Source: Lachnospiraceae bacterium (GTDB lineage: Bacteria; Bacillota; Clostridia; Lachnospirales; Lachnospiraceae). From it: 46,368 nucleotides of DNA. The notes below the pieces were generated by a model that was not told where the DNA came from, searched no databases, and saw only the letters and a program-made list of their open reading frames with translations. Location of the stretch: contig JAETRI010000019.1 in assembly GCA_021770245.1 (NCBI GenBank), positions 1 to 46,368 of the forward strand. Reading direction: 5' to 3'. Made by a program: the position numbers and the translations under genes. The first letter of the stretch is position 1, and each line of letters starts with the position of its first letter. Of this stretch, positions 32,289-39,776 are shown piece by piece.

Positions 32289-33075
32289 ACTGGAAGGAAT
32301 CGCAAAAACCTTTAATGCGGGTACCGTGAACGAAAAAACGGCGTTAAATAATCTGAATCTGGAGCTGACGGAAGGGGACTTTGTCACGGTCATCGGCGGA
32401 AACGGAGCGGGAAAGTCCACCATGTTGAACGCGGTGGCCGGCGTATTTCCGGTGGATGCGGGAACGATTACCATAGACGGCGTGGATGTGACGAAACTTC
32501 CGGAATATAAACGGGCCGGATATCTCGGGCGTGTATTTCAGGATCCTATGACCGGGACCGCCGCCAATATGCAGATCGAGGAGAATCTCGCTCTGGCGTC
32601 CCGCCGGGGCAGCCACAGGACATTGAGACGCGGCATTACGCAGAAGGAGAGGGAATTCTATAAGGAAAATCTGACCATTTTAGGCCTGGGCCTGGAAAAC
32701 CGCCTGACGAACAAGGTCGGCCTCCTTTCCGGCGGCCAGAGGCAGGCGCTTACCCTGCTCATGGCGACGCTGAAACGCCCCCAACTCCTTTTGCTGGATG
32801 AACATACCGCAGCCCTGGATCCCAAGACGGCGGCAAAGGTACTGGAGGTTACGGAGCGCATTGTGGAACGGGACCGCTTAACGACGCTGATGATCACTCA
32901 TAACATGAAGGATGCCATCACCCACGGAAACCGCCTTATCATGATGCATGAGGGGAATATCATCTATGACGTTTCCGGCGAAGAGAAGAGCAGGCTCCAC
33001 GTATCGGATCTGCTGCAGAAATTCGAGCAGGCCAGCGGAGGCGAATTCGCCAACGACCGCATGATACTGACATGA
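32281..33075 (+). CDS. ABC transporter ATP-binding protein (TrpZ-like)
   Basis: A 264-residue cytosolic ATPase. The Walker A is GGNGAGKST, the Q-loop is in GRVFQDPMTGT, the signature is LSGGQRQAL, the Walker B is LLLLDEHTAALD, and the switch histidine is in MITHNMKDA. AAGGAGG (32266-32272) sits 8 bases before the ATG, inside the end of the permease gene. Its last five codons and stop form part of a 49-bp unit that is repeated downstream. Confidence 0.92.
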   Translation: MLKLEGIAKTFNAGTVNEKTALNNLNLELTEGDFVTVIGGNGAGKSTMLNAVAGVFPVDAGTITIDGVDVTKLPEYKRAGYLGRVFQDPMTGTAANMQIEENLALASRRGSHRTLRRGITQKEREFYKENLTILGLGLENRLTNKVGLLSGGQRQALTLLMATLKRPQLLLLDEHTAALDPKTAAKVLEVTERIVERDRLTTLMITHNMKDAITHGNRLIMMHEGNIIYDVSGEEKSRLHVSDLLQKFEQASGGEFANDRMILT

Positions 33076-33168
33076 TAAAGGAATATAGACTGCGGTCGTT
33101 TAAGACCGCATGATACTGACATGATAAAGGAACATAGACTGCGGTCGTTTAAGGCCGCATGATACTGC
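33059..33168 (+). repeat. 49-bp tandem repeat spanning the ATPase gene end
   Basis: Unit 1 (33059-33107) contains the last codons and stop of the ATPase gene. Unit 2 (33108-33156) copies it with two changes, and a partial third follows (33157-33168). Each full unit carries a TGCGGTC/GACCGCA-type stem (unit 2 has one G-T pair). The stem lacks a T-run, so termination is uncertain. Confidence 0.8.
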
Positions 33169-33174
33169 CGTAAT

Positions 33175-33330
33175 TCTGACTTCCCGTGCAGTGAGGAGTT
33201 CAATTGCATTCTCAAGGTCCGAAGCCGGGCACGGCGGCTTTAGAAGCAGCCTAAAGGGGCAGCGGATTTCCTACAGGATCTTTTCCGGCATCCCGGCATC
33301 TGGGCGCCTGCGGGGTGGCGGCACTGTTAC
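33175..33330 (-). repeat. Dispersed palindromic repeat, copy 3 (reverse orientation)
   Basis: Read on the - strand it contains GATCCTGTAGGAAATCC, CCTTTAGGCTGCTTCTAAAG and CCGCCGTGCCCGGCTTC, aligning with the core of copy 1. Its plus-strand left part, with GAGGAGTTCA, GCATTCTCAAGG and GAAGCCGGGCACGGCGGCTT, aligns directly with the right half of copy 2. The rest of the 436-base gap (33331-33511) is AT-richer and has no gene that I support. Confidence 0.7.
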
Positions 33331-33511
33331 CCGGTATGACATTTTTTATCAAAAGGGCTGGATTTTTATATGAAAATGTGAGAAAATAGAGCGAGCGATT
33401 AGGGACAGGTACTTGTGCGGATTTTTGATAGAAATTTTACTCCGTTGATAGGTGCATCCGCAGGGTGTCATTGTTGCTAACACAAATCTACATATTGAAA
33501 GGAGTTTTCAC

Positions 33512-34204
33512 ATGATCTATTCAAAAGAAGTTGAAGAAATGTGTCCAGTAGCACAAGGCGTTGCTCATGGCTGTGCTCCGATCCCTGAAGAAGCGAAATG
33601 GGTGAAGTCGAAAGAAGTGAAGGACATCTCCGGCCTGACTCATGGTATCGGCTGGTGCGCACCTCAGCAGGGCGCCTGCAAGCTGACTCTGAATGTGAAA
33701 GAGGGGATTATCCAGGAGGCGCTGGTGGAGACGATCGGATGCTCCGGTATGACCCATTCCGCAGCCATGGCGGCAGAAATCCTTCCCGGCAGAACCGTTC
33801 TGGAAGCTTTAAATACAGACCTTGTTTGTGACGCAATCAACACGGCCATGAGAGAACTGTTTTTACAGATCGCATACGGCAGAACCCAGAGCGCCTTCTC
33901 TGAGGACGGACTTCCGATTGGGGCAGGCCTTGAGGATCTCGGAAAGGGTTTGAGAAGCCAGGTCGGCACCATGTACGGCACCCTGAAAAAGGGCCCTCGT
34001 TATCTGGAAATGGCGGAAGGCTATGTAACAGGAATCGCTCTTGACGAAGAAGACCAGATTATCGGCTACCAGTATGTGAGCCTGGGCAAGATGACAGACT
34101 TCATCAAGAAGGGTGATGACCCGAACACCGCATATGAGAAGGCAAAAGGTCAGTACGGACGCGTTGCGGATGCTGCGAAGATCATCGACCCCAGAAAAGA
34201 ATAA
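33512..34204 (+). CDS. NifU-like iron-sulfur cluster scaffold protein
   Basis: A 230-residue protein related to the IscU/NifU N-terminal scaffold. Cysteines are at 11, 21, 49, 56, 77 and 106, in contexts GIGWCAPQQGACKL and ALVETIGCSGMTHSAAMAAEIL that resemble scaffold ligand sites. The C-terminal half (about 125-230) has no motif I recognise. AAAGGAG lies just before the ATG. It is 17 bases from the GGGtGRT gene, a pairing common in Clostridia, so both probably act together. Actual cluster assembly is inferred from the family. Confidence 0.82.
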   Translation: MIYSKEVEEMCPVAQGVAHGCAPIPEEAKWVKSKEVKDISGLTHGIGWCAPQQGACKLTLNVKEGIIQEALVETIGCSGMTHSAAMAAEILPGRTVLEALNTDLVCDAINTAMRELFLQIAYGRTQSAFSEDGLPIGAGLEDLGKGLRSQVGTMYGTLKKGPRYLEMAEGYVTGIALDEEDQIIGYQYVSLGKMTDFIKKGDDPNTAYEKAKGQYGRVADAAKIIDPRKE

Positions 34205-34221
34205 AGAGGAGGTAGCGAATA

Positions 34222-35232
34222 ATGGCTTTATTTGAATCCTATGAAAGACGTATTGATAAAATCAACGCCGTATTGAACAGCTACGGTATCGCTTCTCTGG
34301 AAGAAGCCGAGAAAATCACCAAGGACGCAGGACTGGACGTATATGATCAGGTGAAGAAGATCCAGCCCATCTGTTTTGAAAATGCCTGCTGGGCATACAT
34401 CGTGGGCGCTGCAATTGCGATCAAGAAGGGCTGCAGGAAAGCATCCGAGGCCGCTGCGGCGATCGGCGAAGGGCTTCAGGCTTTCTGCATTCCCGGTTCC
34501 GTTGCGGATACCCGTAAGGTAGGCCTTGGCCATGGCAATCTGGGCAAGATGCTCCTGGAAGAGGATACGGAGTGCTTCTGTTTCCTGGCCGGACATGAGT
34601 CCTTTGCGGCCGCAGAAGGCGCCATCGGTATCGCAGAAAAGGCCAATAAGGTTCGTCAGAAACCTCTGCGGGTTATCCTGAACGGCCTTGGTAAGGATGC
34701 GGCGCAGATCATTTCCAGGATCAACGGATTTACCTTCGTTGAAACGGAATATGATCCTTATACCAATACGGTGAAGGAAGTATACCGTAAGTCCTATTCC
34801 GAGGGACTGCGCGCGAAAGTAAACTGCTACGGCGCAAACGATGTGTTGGAAGGCGTTGCTATTATGCATAAGGAAGGCGTGGATGTTTCCATCACCGGCA
34901 ATTCCACCAATCCGACCAGATTCCAGCATCCGGTGGCGGGTACTTATAAGAAAGAGTGCAATGAGCAGGGCAAAAAATATTTCTCCGTTGCTTCCGGCGG
35001 CGGCACGGGTCGTACCCTGCATCCCGATAACATGGCGGCAGGCCCCGCTTCCTACGGCATGACGGATACCATGGGCCGTATGCATTCCGACGCGCAGTTC
35101 GCAGGTTCTTCCTCCGTTCCTGCCCATGTGGAAATGATGGGTCTGATCGGCGCAGGAAATAACCCGATGGTCGGCATGACCGTGGCGGTGGCAGTTTCGA
35201 TTGAGGAAGCGGCGAAGGCTGGCAAATTTTGA
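34222..35232 (+). CDS. GGGtGRT protein (conserved, function unknown)
   Basis: A 336-residue protein named after its motif, present here as G259-G-G-T-G-R-T265 in VASGGGTGRTLHPDN. Other conserved-looking segments are YDQVKKIQPICFENACWAYIVG, GHGNLGKMLLEEDTECFCFLAGHESFAAAEG and AGPASYGMTDTMGRMHSDAQFAGSSSVPAHVEMMGLIGAGNNPMVGMTVA in pieces along the C-terminus. No signal peptide or membrane helix is obvious. AGAGGAGGT precedes the ATG. It is cotranscribed with the NifU-like gene and followed by a strong terminator. The biochemical role is not known to me. Confidence 0.85.
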   Translation: MALFESYERRIDKINAVLNSYGIASLEEAEKITKDAGLDVYDQVKKIQPICFENACWAYIVGAAIAIKKGCRKASEAAAAIGEGLQAFCIPGSVADTRKVGLGHGNLGKMLLEEDTECFCFLAGHESFAAAEGAIGIAEKANKVRQKPLRVILNGLGKDAAQIISRINGFTFVETEYDPYTNTVKEVYRKSYSEGLRAKVNCYGANDVLEGVAIMHKEGVDVSITGNSTNPTRFQHPVAGTYKKECNEQGKKYFSVASGGGTGRTLHPDNMAAGPASYGMTDTMGRMHSDAQFAGSSSVPAHVEMMGLIGAGNNPMVGMTVAVAVSIEEAAKAGKF

Positions 35233-35276
35233 TTGAGTTGAATAAAAAACCGTAAAAACAATATATAAATACAGAC

Positions 35277-35312
35277 AAAACGCCATGATTCTTTTGAATT
35301 GTGGCGTTTTTT
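35277..35312 (+). terminator. Rho-independent terminator after the GGGtGRT gene
   Basis: CGCCATGATTC pairs with GAATTGTGGCG around a TTTT loop (two G-T pairs), extended by AAAA/TTTT and followed by a T-run ending at 35312. Confidence 0.9.
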
Positions 35313-35602
35313 AACACAATATTAACGCATTTTGGCTGAAAATTGGTGGTTAGTGCGACAGAAGCGTATTTTACGCTCCCACCATAACGAAAAAGGGAAA
35401 TAGCCTGAAACTGCGCGGGTTCTGGGGTTTCCGCATTTATGATGTTTAAGATAAATCGAGATAATTCGAGTTCGTAGCACCCAAGCAGCACCCGTATAGC
35501 CCCAAACCGTAGCACCCCAAAAATATAATTTCACACAATTTATAAGGGATTTCAGTAATGGAATATTTGAGATAGAGTAGAAGATAAAAATTTTAATATA
35601 AG

Positions 35603-35631
35603 TTGTCGAAAAGAATAGTTCGTGCTATAAT
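35603..35631 (+). promoter_or_regulatory. Promoter of the type I toxin gene
   Basis: TTGTCG (35603-35608) and a perfect TATAAT (35626-35631) are 17 bases apart. The leader that follows contains CCTCCCT (35666-35672), the exact complement of AGGGAGG (35686-35692). The toxin Shine-Dalgarno can therefore be locked in a stem. Confidence 0.7.
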
Positions 35632-35700
35632 TTGGCAAAGGAGTAATCGTGTTGCAAGGTGGCAGCCTCCCTAACTTGAAAGAGAAGGGAGGTGGTGCAG

Positions 35701-35796
35701 ATGAGTACCTACGAAGTTTTAACATTGTTAATTCTGTTCGGAACGTTTCTTGTCGCATTGCTTGCCTACATAGATAGGAATAACAAGCGAAAATAA
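35701..35796 (+). CDS. Type I toxin, putative holin-like membrane peptide (31 aa)
   Basis: A 31-residue peptide beginning MSTYEVLTLLILFGTFLVALL, a single membrane helix, and ending in a basic tail (YIDRNNKRK). This is the pattern of the small holin-like toxins of type I toxin-antitoxin systems in Firmicutes, which depolarise the membrane when overexpressed. GGGAGG lies 8 bases before the ATG and can be masked by an upstream anti-Shine-Dalgarno. A promoter on the opposite strand downstream would produce an overlapping antisense RNA. Base composition is lower in GC than in neighbouring genes. Confidence 0.8.
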   Translation: MSTYEVLTLLILFGTFLVALLAYIDRNNKRK

Positions 35797-35883
35797 ATAA
35801 GCCTACCTTGTACTTGGCGGTCTAGGTAGGCTTAAAAACTTATCCGGGAGGTCAACCACTTTGTGGGCGGTTACTCCTTTTAT
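35790..35883 (-). ncRNA. Predicted antisense RNA antitoxin
   Basis: Expected to start near 35883 from the - strand promoter at 35890-35918 and to end after the stem AAGCCTACCT/AGGTAGGCTT (35799-35833). On the - strand that stem is followed by the T-rich ATTTATTTT. The RNA would overlap the 3' part of the toxin message, whose own terminator-like stem (about 35847-35877, then TTTT) lies in the shared region. The ends are predicted only. Confidence 0.6.
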
Positions 35884-35889
35884 GCTTAA

Positions 35890-35918
35890 AATATACCATA
35901 TTTGTCAGAAGGATTCAA
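35890..35918 (-). promoter_or_regulatory. Promoter of the antisense RNA
   Basis: Read on the - strand, TTGAAT (plus 35913-35918) and TATATT (plus 35890-35895) are 17 bases apart. Confidence 0.65.
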
Positions 35919-35992
35919 GTCATAAAATAGAGATAGTGTCAGTTAATCGCAGATAAATCGAGTTGGCAGCACTCGCATATCATCCAAACGGC

Positions 35993-36021
35993 TTGAAAAC
36001 GCCGAAATAAGTTAGCATATA
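35993..36021 (+). promoter_or_regulatory. Possible promoter of the flavodoxin-fold gene
   Basis: TTGAAA (35993-35998) and CATATA (36016-36021) are 17 bases apart, with TATAGA overlapping at a longer spacing. This is a weak match, about 55 bases before the start. Confidence 0.35.
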
Positions 36022-36075
36022 GATACATAGCAGAAAAAAGCATTGATTCTTCACGATATTCCGGAGGCATAGAGA

Positions 36076-36792
36076 ATGAATATTACTGTCATTAACGGAA
36101 CGGAAAAACGCGGTGTAACTTACCGCTTGAAAGAGTTGTTTTTAGCGGAGTTTAAGGATAAAGGGAATATTACGGAATACTATCTCCCGAAGGATTGTCC
36201 CAATTTCTGCAAAGGCTGCCTAAGCTGCATGTTAAAAGGAGAAAACACCTGCAAAGACGCAGAATACATCGGAAGAATTGATAAATCACTTTTGGAAGCG
36301 GATTTAATTGTTATGACTTCACCCGCATATGTGTTTCACTCTACGGGAGCAATGAAAGCATTTCTCGACCATTTTGCTTACCGCTGGATGCCGCACCGCC
36401 CTGCTCCTGAGATGTTTGGAAAGCGGGCGGTGATTATCACGCAGTGCTTAGGTGCGGGAGCAAAATCGGCGGCGAAAGATATGAAAGATAGTTTATCATG
36501 GTGGGGTATCTCTAAAATCGAAATATTCACCGGTGCATTGATGGGTGACATTGTCTGGGATAAGCTTTCCGAAAAGAAGCGGGCAGAACTGACAGGAAAA
36601 GCGAAAAAACTATCCCAAAAGTTTGCACAGATAGATTATACAAAACCCGCGTATACAAATTTGATTACAAAAATAAAGTTTTCTTTTTGCCGAATGATGC
36701 AGCAATCGCTACATAAAAACGACCCCGAATATCTTGACGGGAAATATTGGGCGGAGCAAGGCTGGCTTGGCAAAACAAGGCCGTGGAAATAA
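36076..36792 (+). CDS. Flavodoxin-fold NAD(P)H oxidoreductase with Fe-S-type cysteine motif
   Basis: A 238-residue protein with the flavodoxin-like fold: strand and phosphate loop ITVINGTEKRGVTYRL, then SPAYVFHSTGAMKAFLDHFAYRW for the flavin region. C45-X2-C48-X2-C51-X7-C59 (CKGCLSCMLKGENTC) matches the compact motif of iron-sulfur flavoproteins, so it may hold both FMN and a 4Fe-4S cluster. The physiological electron donor and acceptor are unknown. CCGGAGG lies just upstream of the ATG. It stands alone after the toxin locus and is convergent with the aminotransferase gene. GC is lower than in most of the window. Confidence 0.8.
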   Translation: MNITVINGTEKRGVTYRLKELFLAEFKDKGNITEYYLPKDCPNFCKGCLSCMLKGENTCKDAEYIGRIDKSLLEADLIVMTSPAYVFHSTGAMKAFLDHFAYRWMPHRPAPEMFGKRAVIITQCLGAGAKSAAKDMKDSLSWWGISKIEIFTGALMGDIVWDKLSEKKRAELTGKAKKLSQKFAQIDYTKPAYTNLITKIKFSFCRMMQQSLHKNDPEYLDGKYWAEQGWLGKTRPWK

Positions 36793-36808
36793 TATGGCAG
36801 AAATAAAT

Positions 36809-38053
36809 TCAGAATGGATACGAAGGGAAAGTGCGCATTCTGCCCGCTGCCTTTGTTCCCTCTATTTTTTCCCATAAAAGCTCTCCCAGCCGGCGGATTC
36901 CTTCTTCAATGACAGGACAGTCGGCATTGCTGTAATTCAGCCGCATGGCATTCACGTCCCTTTCGTCTATATAGAAAGGATCTCCGGGAACAAAAGCCAC
37001 TTTTTTCTCCAGTGCAGAGGTGAAGAGGGACAGGGCGCTGATCCCTTTCGGGAGGGTGATCCAAAGGAACATGCCGCCGCGGGGCCTGGTGGATTTTACG
37101 GAAGGCGGGAAATACCGGTCTATGGCATCCGTCATGGCCTGTGCCTGTCGTTTGTAAAGCGCCGTAACGGAAGCAATATGGGCCTCGTAATCGTTATGCT
37201 GCAGGTAATCCCAAATCAGGTACTGGGCGAAGATATTGGTATGCAGATCGCTGGCTTCCTTGGCTACGGAAAGATGCCTGATCAGTTCCTTATTTTCGCA
37301 GATCAGATACCCTACCCGCATGCCCGGGGTGACCGTTTTGGAAAAGGTGCCGAGAAGGACGCTGCCGGGAAGACGGCCTGCGCCGATATAAGGCAGGCGG
37401 GAGCCTTCAAAACGCAGTTCCCCATAGGGATCGTCCTCCACCAGGACGAGATTTTTATCGGATAAAAGTTCCCGAAGTTTTTCCCTGTTTTGAGCGGAAT
37501 AGGAAAGTCCGGTCGGGTTTTGGAAATCCGGAATGGCATAGAGGAATTTTACGGGATATCGCAGGGCATCCTCCAGCCGGTTTGGATCCATCCCGTCTTC
37601 GGTCAGTTCCACAGGATGGAAAACGGGGCGGTATTGGGAAAATGCCTGCAGGGCGCCCAGATAGCTCGGTTTTTCTATGATAACCCCATCCCCAGGGTTC
37701 AATAAGACTTTGGAAAGCAGATCCAGGGCCTGTTGGGAACCGGTGGTGATGAGAACGTGATCGGAACCGATGTTTAAGCCGAATTTCTGCCGGTACCGCA
37801 GGGCGACCGCTTCCCGCAGTTCGGGAAGCCCGGCCGTGACGGAATATTGAAAGACGCGGCTTTTGTAGGTGCAAACGATCCGCTCCATGGAGGCAAGAAG
37901 CGCTTCCTCCGGAAACGTGGCCGGGTTGGGCAGTCCCCCTGCAAAGGAAATGATTTCCGGATCCGCGGCGGTGTTCAGGATATTGCGGATAAACGAAGGC
38001 GGCGTATGCCGGATCTGCTCGGAAAGTAATTGATCGACATTTAAAATTTTCAT
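36809..38053 (-). CDS. PLP-dependent aminotransferase, class I (MocR-target type)
   Basis: A 414-residue cytosolic aminotransferase resembling 2-aminoadipate/valine-pyruvate type enzymes. The PLP lysine is K239 in GTFSKTVTPGMRVGYL. Further landmarks are ITTGSQQALDLL (cofactor phosphate region), IPDFQNPTGLSYS and LVEDDPYGELRF. The substrate is not predictable from sequence. The start at 38053 follows GCGAGG on the - strand at the end of a hairpin-chain leader. It is divergent from a MocR-type regulator gene, which is the usual arrangement for regulator and target. Confidence 0.9.
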   Translation of the reverse strand: MKILNVDQLLSEQIRHTPPSFIRNILNTAADPEIISFAGGLPNPATFPEEALLASMERIVCTYKSRVFQYSVTAGLPELREAVALRYRQKFGLNIGSDHVLITTGSQQALDLLSKVLLNPGDGVIIEKPSYLGALQAFSQYRPVFHPVELTEDGMDPNRLEDALRYPVKFLYAIPDFQNPTGLSYSAQNREKLRELLSDKNLVLVEDDPYGELRFEGSRLPYIGAGRLPGSVLLGTFSKTVTPGMRVGYLICENKELIRHLSVAKEASDLHTNIFAQYLIWDYLQHNDYEAHIASVTALYKRQAQAMTDAIDRYFPPSVKSTRPRGGMFLWITLPKGISALSLFTSALEKKVAFVPGDPFYIDERDVNAMRLNYSNADCPVIEEGIRRLGELLWEKIEGTKAAGRMRTFPSYPF

Positions 38054-38220
38054 AATAACCTCGCATTCCGGAGCGCTTTCGCGACGGGGCGACGAGAATT
38101 CGCGGAGGCGAATTCTCGTCTGCCATTATGGCAATTTGTGACGCTCCGGCACAAATTGCCGGGTTGAAAAAAGGCCATCGGGCCTTTTTTCAATCTAATC
38201 CTCCATGCCGCGTCCTTTGC
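38054..38220 (-). repeat. Hairpin-chain leader of the aminotransferase gene
   Basis: Read on the - strand, it begins with a module-4-type GCCGC/GCGGC stem plus ATGGAGGATTAG (about 38220-38196). Module 1 follows, GATTGAAAAAAGGCC, loop CGAT (38195-38162). Module 2 is a perfect 11-bp GGCAATTTGTG stem with 9-base loop CCGGAGCGT (38160-38130). Module 3 is ACGAGAATTCGC/GCGAATTCTCGT (38119-38092). The tail GCGCTCCGG (38076-38068) sits just before the ribosome site and is complementary to the module-2 loop. Confidence 0.75.
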
Positions 38221-38251
38221 GGCTGTGGTCTTGCGTGTATGTATGAACCGG

Positions 38252-38280
38252 ATTATACGCTTGCATAGAAAAGCAAACAA
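38252..38280 (-). promoter_or_regulatory. Promoter of the aminotransferase gene
   Basis: On the - strand, TTGTTT (plus 38275-38280) and TATAAT (plus 38252-38257) are 17 bases apart. It overlaps the divergent promoter of the regulator gene. Confidence 0.65.
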
Positions 38281-38289
38281 TAGTAAAAT
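38261..38289 (+). promoter_or_regulatory. Promoter of the MocR-type regulator gene
   Basis: TTGCAT (38261-38266) and TAAAAT (38284-38289) are 17 bases apart. The two divergent promoters share about 20 bases, so one bound regulator could affect both. The near-palindrome ATTGTGTGCAAGACAAT lies at about 38287-38303. Confidence 0.65.
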
Positions 38290-38390
38290 TGTGTGCAAGA
38301 CAATTTTTATAGAATGGATATGGTATGCGAAAAGTCGTCTGCATGCGGCGGCATTTCATTCGGTCGGATTAAAATAAGGAGATGAAAACC

Positions 38391-39776
38391 ATGCCCGTAA
38401 ATTCTTTTGAGAATTATCCGATGAGCTGGAAACCGGATTTGACCGGCACAAAAGGCCCCAAATATATGGCGCTGGCACGTCTTTTGGAGGAGGATATCGG
38501 AAGCGGCGCGCTGAAAGCGGGGACAAAGCTTCCCCCACAGCGGGAGCTGGCCGATTTCCTGGACGTGAATCTGAGCACCGTGTCCAGGGCGTTTCGGCTA
38601 TGTGAACAGAAAGGGCTGTTATCCGCTTCCGTGGGGAAAGGAACCTTCGTGTCTTCGGATGCGGCGGCCGAAACGATTTTTCTGTGCGCGCGGGAACGGG
38701 AGAACCTGATCGAAATGGGGGCGATCGTCCCGCAGATCGCGGGGAATGCCCGGGTGGGGCAGTATACGGAAAAACTGCTGAAAAAGCCCGATGCTCTGCG
38801 TCTTTTTTCTTATGGAGTTCCGGAAGGGACGAAGCGGCAGCGGGAGGCAGGGGCCGCCTGGTTTGGAAGGTCGGGTTTTCGGACGGACGAGGGCAGGATC
38901 CTTCTGGCAGCAGGCGGACAGAATGCGCTGATGGCTTCCCTGGGCGCGGTTTTTCCCAGAGGAAGCAGGGTGGGGACGGATCCGTTAACCTATCCCGGAA
39001 TCAAGACGGCTGCAAGACTTCTGGGAATCCGGCTGATCCCGGTGCGGGGAGAAAACGGGGAAATGACGGAAGAGGGGATCCGGTATGCGGCGTTGAACGA
39101 AAAAATCAGGGGAATTTATCTCATACCGGATTGCCACAATCCCACGGCGCATACCATGTCCCTGGAAAGACGCGGGCAGATCGCTCAAACGGCTAGGAAA
39201 CTGGATCTGGTAATCATCGAGGATTCCATCAATAATGCTCTGGGGGAAATCCCTCTGCTCCCGGTGGCTGCATTTGCGCCGGAGCGGGTGATCTGCCTCG
39301 CCAGCCTGTCTAAAGCTATTTCTCCGGGGGTGAGGACGGCATTCCTCCATGTGCCGGATGCCTACAGGCAGGAGCTGATCAACACCTTATACGCCATGAA
39401 TATCGCCATTTCCCCGCTGCTGGCCACCGTGGCGGCCGGGTTGATAGAGGAAGGGATTGCGGATGAAATCGTGGCGGAGCGGAAAACGGAAATCGCGCAG
39501 CGCAACCAAATTGTGGATGAAATACTGGGAGCGGGCAGGGCGGACGGAGCGTCCGCAAGCCCGCTTCGGTATATCCGCCTGCCGAAGGGGTGCACCGGAA
39601 GGTTGTTTGAGAATCGGGCGAAAGCCGCAGGGGTGCAGGTGTATGGGACGGAGCGGTTTTCCGTGTGAAACAGGATTTTTGAGGAAGCGGTCAGGCTGTC
39701 CGTGACCACGCCGGGGACGCCGGAGGAGCTGGCAGAAGGGATTAGACGGATCAGGACGCTTCTGGAAGCAGATTGA
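38391..39776 (+). pseudogene. MocR-family regulator (GntR HTH plus aminotransferase domain) interrupted by an in-frame TGA
   Basis: Residues about 25-95 form a GntR-type winged helix (YMALARLLEEDIGSGALKAGTKLPPQRELADFL, NLSTVSRAFRLCEQKGLL). An aminotransferase-like domain follows, with the PLP lysine in LASLSKAISPGV. Translation from 38391 stops at TGA 39666-39668 after 425 residues. The same frame continues for 35 codons, reading FEEAVRLSVTTPGTPEELAEG, the family's normal C-terminus, to a TGA at 39774-39776. In relatives the stop position is usually glycine, so a single GGA to TGA change fits. The start at 38391 is 9 bases from AAGGAG; the ATG at 38382 touches that site. A sequencing error is an alternative. 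Confidence 0.8.

Larger units (their letters stand above)
35313..36075. other. AT-rich island with toxin locus and att-like repeats
   Basis: Apart from the type I toxin locus (35603-35918) no other gene is supported. AGATAAATCGAG occurs at 35449-35460 and again at 35951-35962, flanking the toxin locus. Three AGCACCC units (35476-35482, 35487-35493, 35511-35517) resemble short arm-type repeats near recombination sites. No integrase is present. Confidence 0.45.

Noticed and set aside
33191-33373. 60-codon open frame on + before the NifU-like gene
   Set aside because: It lies within a reverse copy of the palindromic repeat and has no ribosome site.
39666-39668. Selenocysteine reading of the TGA in the MocR gene
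   Set aside because: MocR proteins are not selenoproteins, the position is normally glycine, and I see no obvious selenocysteine insertion stem after it; a nonsense change is simpler.
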